Assembly: GCA_013153415.1 (NCBI GenBank)
Contig: JAADEO010000231.1
Coordinates: 1-17,851, forward strand
Reading direction: 5' to 3'
Length of the DNA stretch: 17,851 bases
DNA from: Deltaproteobacteria bacterium
GTDB taxonomy: Bacteria > Desulfobacterota > Anaeroferrophillalia > Anaeroferrophillales > Tharpellaceae
Of the stretch, positions 14,956 through 17,851 are shown in pieces; within the stretch, counting starts at the first letter, position 1; every line of letters starts with the position of its first letter. A program made the position numbers and the translations under genes. Below the pieces are notes generated by a model, which did not search any database, had not been told where the DNA came from, and saw only the letters and a program-made list of their open reading frames with translations.

Positions 14956-16524
14956 TCAGCCGACGCTGGCGGCCTTGATGCCGGGGCCGTCGCCGTCCAG
15001 GGAATGGTAACGGGATTTAAGCAATCCGGCGATCTCGTCCCGCTGGGTAATGAAGAGTTCGACCAATCCGGGATCGAACTGGGAGCCCGCCCCTTTCTTG
15101 AGCTCGGCCAGAGCGGCGTCGAGATCGAGACAGACCCGGTAGGGACGTTGCGAGGTGATGGCATCGAAAGCATCGGCGATCCCGATGATCCGGGCCATCA
15201 GGGGGATTTCTTCCCCGGCCAAACCGTCGGGATAACCGCTGCCGTCCCAGCGTTCATGATGGTGATAGACGATTTCGGCCAGACCCGATAGCGACCGGAT
15301 CGGGGCCAGAATATTGCGGCCCTTGCAGGGATGCTTGCGGACCTCGGTCATGTCGTCCCCGGAAAGGGCGCCGGGATGGTTGAGAATGGTATCGGCGATC
15401 CCGATTTTGCCGATATCATGCAGCAATGCGGCCTGTTCGAGCAGGGCCCGCTGGGAAGCCGAGAATCCGAGACCGCGGGCCAGCAGCCCGGCGTAGAGGG
15501 AGACCTGGCGGGAGTGGCCGTGGGTATAGGAATCCTTGGCCTCCAGAGCCTGGGCGAAACTCTCTACGGTTTCCAGATAATGACGCTGGAGGTTGTCGTA
15601 AAGATAGGTGTTCTCGATCGCGGCGGCGGCCTTGGAAACCAGCATGTAGAAAGAACGCCGCTGCTTGTCGGAAAAAACCACTTGAGGATCGAGCGAGGCG
15701 AGCAGCAGAATACCGACCTGGCGGTTGCTGGCCTTCAGGGAGAAAGCCATGATCGAGGTGCAGGGAAATTCCTGGTCGGACTGCTCCCGAATCTCCTGCA
15801 ACAGGGTATCCTGGGCAGTAAAAATGCGGCTGCTGTAACGGGTGAAATAGGAAGTCGCCTGGTCGGCGGAGAGGGTTTTAGGCAGAAAGCGCAAAAACTG
15901 TCTCGCTGAGGCTGGCTTCTTTCCTGACAATTGGCGCCGGTAGAGTTCGAAATCCCCGCTACCGTCATGACCATCGCTACTTTTGAGATAGAGGGCCATG
16001 AAATCGGCCCGGGTGAACATCGCCGCAGCCTCGAAAAGAACCTTGACCACCTCCTCGAGCCCGAAACGGGAACTGATCATCTCGCTGGCCCGGTAGAGGG
16101 CCATCATCTCCTTCAGGTTGACATTCTCCCGCATCAGGAAACACTTTTCCAGAGCCCGCTCGACCGCGTTGAGAACTATTTCGAAGTTGAAGGGTTTAAC
16201 GATATAGTCGTAAACCCCGAGCTTGATGGCATCGATCGCCGACTGCATCGAAGCGTAGGCGGTGATCACGATCACCACCGGCGGCTTTTCGAGCTTGCCG
16301 ATCTCGCGGATCAGCTCGATACCGCCCATTTTCGGCATGTTGATATCGGTCAGGACCAGATCGTAGGCCTGCCGCTCCAAGCGCTCGCAGGCCTCGATCC
16401 CGTTGCCGGCGCTATCGACCCGATAGTCGAGCTCCTCAAGGATCTCAACCAGGATCTCGACGATTCCAGGATCGTCATCGACCACCAGGATACGAGTGTT
16501 GCCTTTGAATTGCGATGGATCCAT
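14956..16524 (-). CDS. Response regulator with REC, GAF-like and HD-GYP domains
   Basis: A 522-residue response regulator. The receiver domain (1-125) has its acidic pocket D16-D18, phospho-acceptor D60 in LTDINMPKMGG, T88 and K110. A GAF-like sensor domain follows (about 130-320). The C-terminal HD-GYP domain (about 330-500) contains HDIGK (H369-D370), a later KHPCKG motif and HHHERWDGSGYPDGL, so the phosphodiesterase motifs that hydrolyse c-di-GMP to GMP or pGpG look complete. Phosphorylation by an unlinked histidine kinase presumably controls it; no kinase is adjacent. The ATG has a good AGGGGA ribosome-binding site. It converges on the SNF2 gene with only 10 bp between the stop codons. 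It is the likely c-di-GMP-lowering counterpart to the PilZ protein in this window. Confidence 0.94.
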   Translation of the reverse strand: MDPSQFKGNTRILVVDDDPGIVEILVEILEELDYRVDSAGNGIEACERLERQAYDLVLTDINMPKMGGIELIREIGKLEKPPVVIVITAYASMQSAIDAIKLGVYDYIVKPFNFEIVLNAVERALEKCFLMRENVNLKEMMALYRASEMISSRFGLEEVVKVLFEAAAMFTRADFMALYLKSSDGHDGSGDFELYRRQLSGKKPASARQFLRFLPKTLSADQATSYFTRYSSRIFTAQDTLLQEIREQSDQEFPCTSIMAFSLKASNRQVGILLLASLDPQVVFSDKQRRSFYMLVSKAAAAIENTYLYDNLQRHYLETVESFAQALEAKDSYTHGHSRQVSLYAGLLARGLGFSASQRALLEQAALLHDIGKIGIADTILNHPGALSGDDMTEVRKHPCKGRNILAPIRSLSGLAEIVYHHHERWDGSGYPDGLAGEEIPLMARIIGIADAFDAITSQRPYRVCLDLDAALAELKKGAGSQFDPGLVELFITQRDEIAGLLKSRYHSLDGDGPGIKAASVG

Positions 16525-16995
16525 TGTTCCCCTGGTTTAAGGCTCGAACGAAACAAGCCTCTCAAAAACAACGATCTATTCCCTTTCAGGATTTTTCTAA
16601 CCGCCTCACTCCGGTTTCAATGTACAAAATCTCACATCACCGAGGTTAAGCTATTACCATAATCGCCCGGGGCAAAGCAAGCACCCAAATTCAACCAGAA
16701 TCACCCCGCACTTCCACCTGCCTGTCGCAAACTGAATTTTGTGTCTGACAGGTTGTTTTCTGCACAAACCAACAAGAATAATCATCAGCAGAAAACATTC
16801 AGATAAAAGCATTTTTTGTGACCATCGGAAATGCCCATGGGTATGGGCCAGCAAAACATATTTGAATTGCAGGAATTCTCTCCGCAATTAGTACTTTCTA
16901 CCGATTGACTTTTTTCTCGACCGATCATATAATTGGACTATAAAGATAGCCTTACTCCGCAAACTGCGTAGATTATTGGTCAGAGGAGACAACAA
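16525..16995. promoter_or_regulatory. Divergent intergenic region with inverted repeats
   Basis: This 471-bp gap is visibly richer in A and T than the flanking genes and has no credible gene. Four inverted repeats lie in its right half: CCTGTC/GACAGG (16721-16726, 16747-16752); TGTTTTCTGC/GCAGAAAACA (16754-16763, 16788-16797, perfect 10-bp arms); GCCCAT/ATGGGC (16833-16838, 16843-16848); and AATTGC-A-GGA/TCC-GCAATT (16865-16889). The last sits just upstream of the -35 at 16905. They could be operators or relics of a small mobile element. The HD-GYP promoter should be near the left end but has no clear match. Confidence 0.55.
16905..16933 (+). promoter_or_regulatory. Near-consensus sigma-70 promoter for the DUF4114-like gene
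   Basis: TTGACT (16905-16910) and a perfect TATAAT (16928-16933) are exactly 17 bp apart. Transcription would start near 16940, leaving a leader of about 55 nt. An AGAGGAG ribosome-binding site (16982-16988) lies seven bases before ATG 16996. No sigma-54 -24/-12 site, as seen upstream of some PEP-CTERM genes, was found. Confidence 0.8.
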
Positions 16996-17637
16996 ATGAT
17001 CACATTGAAAAAAACCGCTTGCAGTCTGCTGCTGACAGTCGCACTTCTCATCTTTCCCACGACCGGGGCGCTGGCCAACATGTATTTTCATGACGGTGCA
17101 AACGGCAGTCTGGAATATTTCATCACCAACCACGATACAGCGGCCCAGCAATACAACAGCAGTTACGGCGATTTGGGTATAAAAACCGCGGTATTCCTCG
17201 GTTTCGCCACCTCGAACTACGACACTTTCACCAGAGACAGCAACGCCAATCCCCCATTCTTCGCTACCGGAGATGATCATTCCGCTTTCGGCTCCACGTT
17301 CAGCTACGTTGATGGCGGCACTCCGGCCAACTCGTTTTTCAGCCGTTATAAGAAAAGTGATGGTTCCCTGAGAGACTCCAGCTGGCTGGGTAGTTCTCGA
17401 ACCCAGGCCTGGCAGCTTTCCCAGGATTTCACCATCACTTACAATGGCCAGACCCTGTTACTCAAACGGGGTGATATCGTCGTCGGCTATGAGGACTGGG
17501 GAGATAGCGATTACAACGACATGGTGGTTCTCCTCACCACCCGCGAAAGTAGTGCCGTCCCCATTCCCGGGGCTATCTGGCTGCTGGGTTCCGGCTTGAT
17601 CGGACTCGGCATTATCCGCCGACGTAAACAAGCCTAA
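16996..17637 (+). CDS. Secreted DUF4114-like protein with PEP-CTERM/VPLPA-type sorting tail
   Basis: A 213-residue exported protein. Residues 1-27 form a signal peptide (Lys-rich start, hydrophobic LLLTVALLIF, cleavage after ALA). The mature part is Ser/Asp/Asn/Tyr-rich and ends in a DUF4114-like segment, KRGDIVVGYEDWGDSDYND (about 157-175), which in other proteins forms a beta-rich domain with an acidic, possibly Ca-binding loop. The tail begins VPIPGAIWLLGSGLIGLG and ends RRRKQA: a VPxP motif, one hydrophobic helix and an Arg/Lys cluster, the tripartite signal recognised by exosortases. After sorting the protein is probably processed and released to the surface or extracellular matrix. It has its own strong promoter and terminator, so it is monocistronic. 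Exact function is unknown. Confidence 0.85.
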   Translation: MITLKKTACSLLLTVALLIFPTTGALANMYFHDGANGSLEYFITNHDTAAQQYNSSYGDLGIKTAVFLGFATSNYDTFTRDSNANPPFFATGDDHSAFGSTFSYVDGGTPANSFFSRYKKSDGSLRDSSWLGSSRTQAWQLSQDFTITYNGQTLLLKRGDIVVGYEDWGDSDYNDMVVLLTTRESSAVPIPGAIWLLGSGLIGLGIIRRRKQA

Positions 17638-17654
17638 ATTCGTCTCACTCACAT

Positions 17655-17688
17655 AAAAAAAAGCCCGGCAGTTTGCCGGGCTTTTTTT
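17655..17688. terminator. Strong bidirectional rho-independent terminator
   Basis: An A-tract (17655-17662), an 8-bp perfect GC-rich stem GCCCGGCA/TGCCGGGC (17663-17670 and 17674-17681) with a GTT loop, and seven T residues (17682-17688). The A- and T-tracts also pair, so it works on both strands. It lies 25 bp after the plus-strand stop at 17637 and 23 bp after the minus-strand stop at 17712, serving both convergent genes. Confidence 0.95.
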
Positions 17689-17711
17689 GTCAGTATCGCA
17701 TCAGACAAATT

Positions 17712-17851
17712 TTATTTTCTCGTCCGTCGGCGAAAAATTCCCAATCCCAGAAGTCCCGATCCCAACAGCCAGATCGCGGCTGGCACAGGAACGGCTCCTA
17801 TGTTGTCATCATCATTCGCCGTGCCGACTGAAATATCACTAGCGGTTAACT
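17712..17851 (-). CDS. C-terminal end of a second PEP-CTERM/VPLPA-type sorted protein
   Basis: The minus strand is open from the right edge to TAA (complement of 17712-17714), giving the last 45 residues of a protein whose start lies outside the window. A short acidic linker (NDDDNIGA) leads into VPVPAAIWLLGSGLLGLG and a final Arg-rich cluster (RRRTRK). This is the same VPxP motif, single hydrophobic helix and basic tail seen in the neighbouring plus-strand protein, so it should also be an exosortase substrate. The two tails are similar residue by residue, suggesting a shared sorting enzyme, but nothing of the functional domain is visible. It converges on the neighbour and shares its terminator. 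Confidence 0.85.
   Translation of the reverse strand, partial: LTASDISVGTANDDDNIGAVPVPAAIWLLGSGLLGLGIFRRRTRK

Overview
The window is GC-rich, gene-dense bacterial chromosome with no rRNA, tRNA, CRISPR array or recognisable transposase. The gene set points to an environmental, motile or surface-living Gram-negative with rich two-component and cyclic-di-GMP signalling and an exosortase-type protein-sorting system: PilZ, HDOD, CheD, a REC-GAF-HD-GYP regulator, a YadGH-type ABC exporter and proteins with PEP-CTERM/VPLPA-type tails. A deltaproteobacterium, for example in the Desulfuromonadales, is my best guess. This is inferred from gene content, not from a marker gene.

Layout. (1) 1-1875, plus strand: the 3' end of a helical, TPR-like protein overlaps a 445-residue protein of unknown family. 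(2) 1876-2197: a gene-free stretch with a possible weak terminator. (3) 2198-4439, plus: a small PilZ protein, then an RNase II-family exoribonuclease with an unusual N-terminus. (4) 4440-4699: a gene-free stretch between convergent genes, holding a 61-nt imperfect palindrome built on TTTCGTG units. (5) 6036-4700, minus: cheD and an HDOD-domain gene, overlapping by 4 bp. (6) 6037-6353: a gene-free stretch with no gene I trust. (7) 8028-6354, minus: the ATPase and permease of an ABC-2 exporter (yadG, yadH). (8) 8029-8232: a divergent AT-rich promoter region. (9) 8233-14945, plus: a tight run of citrate synthase (with a lysine-rich insertion), dGTPase-like dgt and a 1,403-residue SNF2-family ATPase. 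(10) 16524-14956, minus: an HD-GYP response regulator converging on the SNF2 gene with only 10 bp between stops. (11) 16525-16995: a lower-GC regulatory region with four inverted repeats and a near-consensus sigma-70 promoter. (12) 16996-17637, plus: a secreted DUF4114-like protein with a C-terminal sorting tail. It shares a strong bidirectional terminator with a second sorting-tail protein, which enters from the right edge on the minus strand and is seen only as its last 45 residues.

How they fit together. Most genes are housekeeping (gltA, dgt, RNase II, ABC exporter) or signalling. PilZ (likely c-di-GMP receptor) and HD-GYP (likely c-di-GMP phosphodiesterase) are opposite ends of one second-messenger circuit, and CheD/HDOD belong to chemosensory or signalling output. 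The right edge looks like the start of an extracellular-matrix or surface-protein locus dependent on an exosortase encoded elsewhere. I did not find a clear new multi-gene system. The best candidates for something undescribed are the two unrecognised left-edge genes, the citrate synthase insertion, the inverted-repeat cluster before the PEP-CTERM-like gene, and the palindromic element at 4568-4628.
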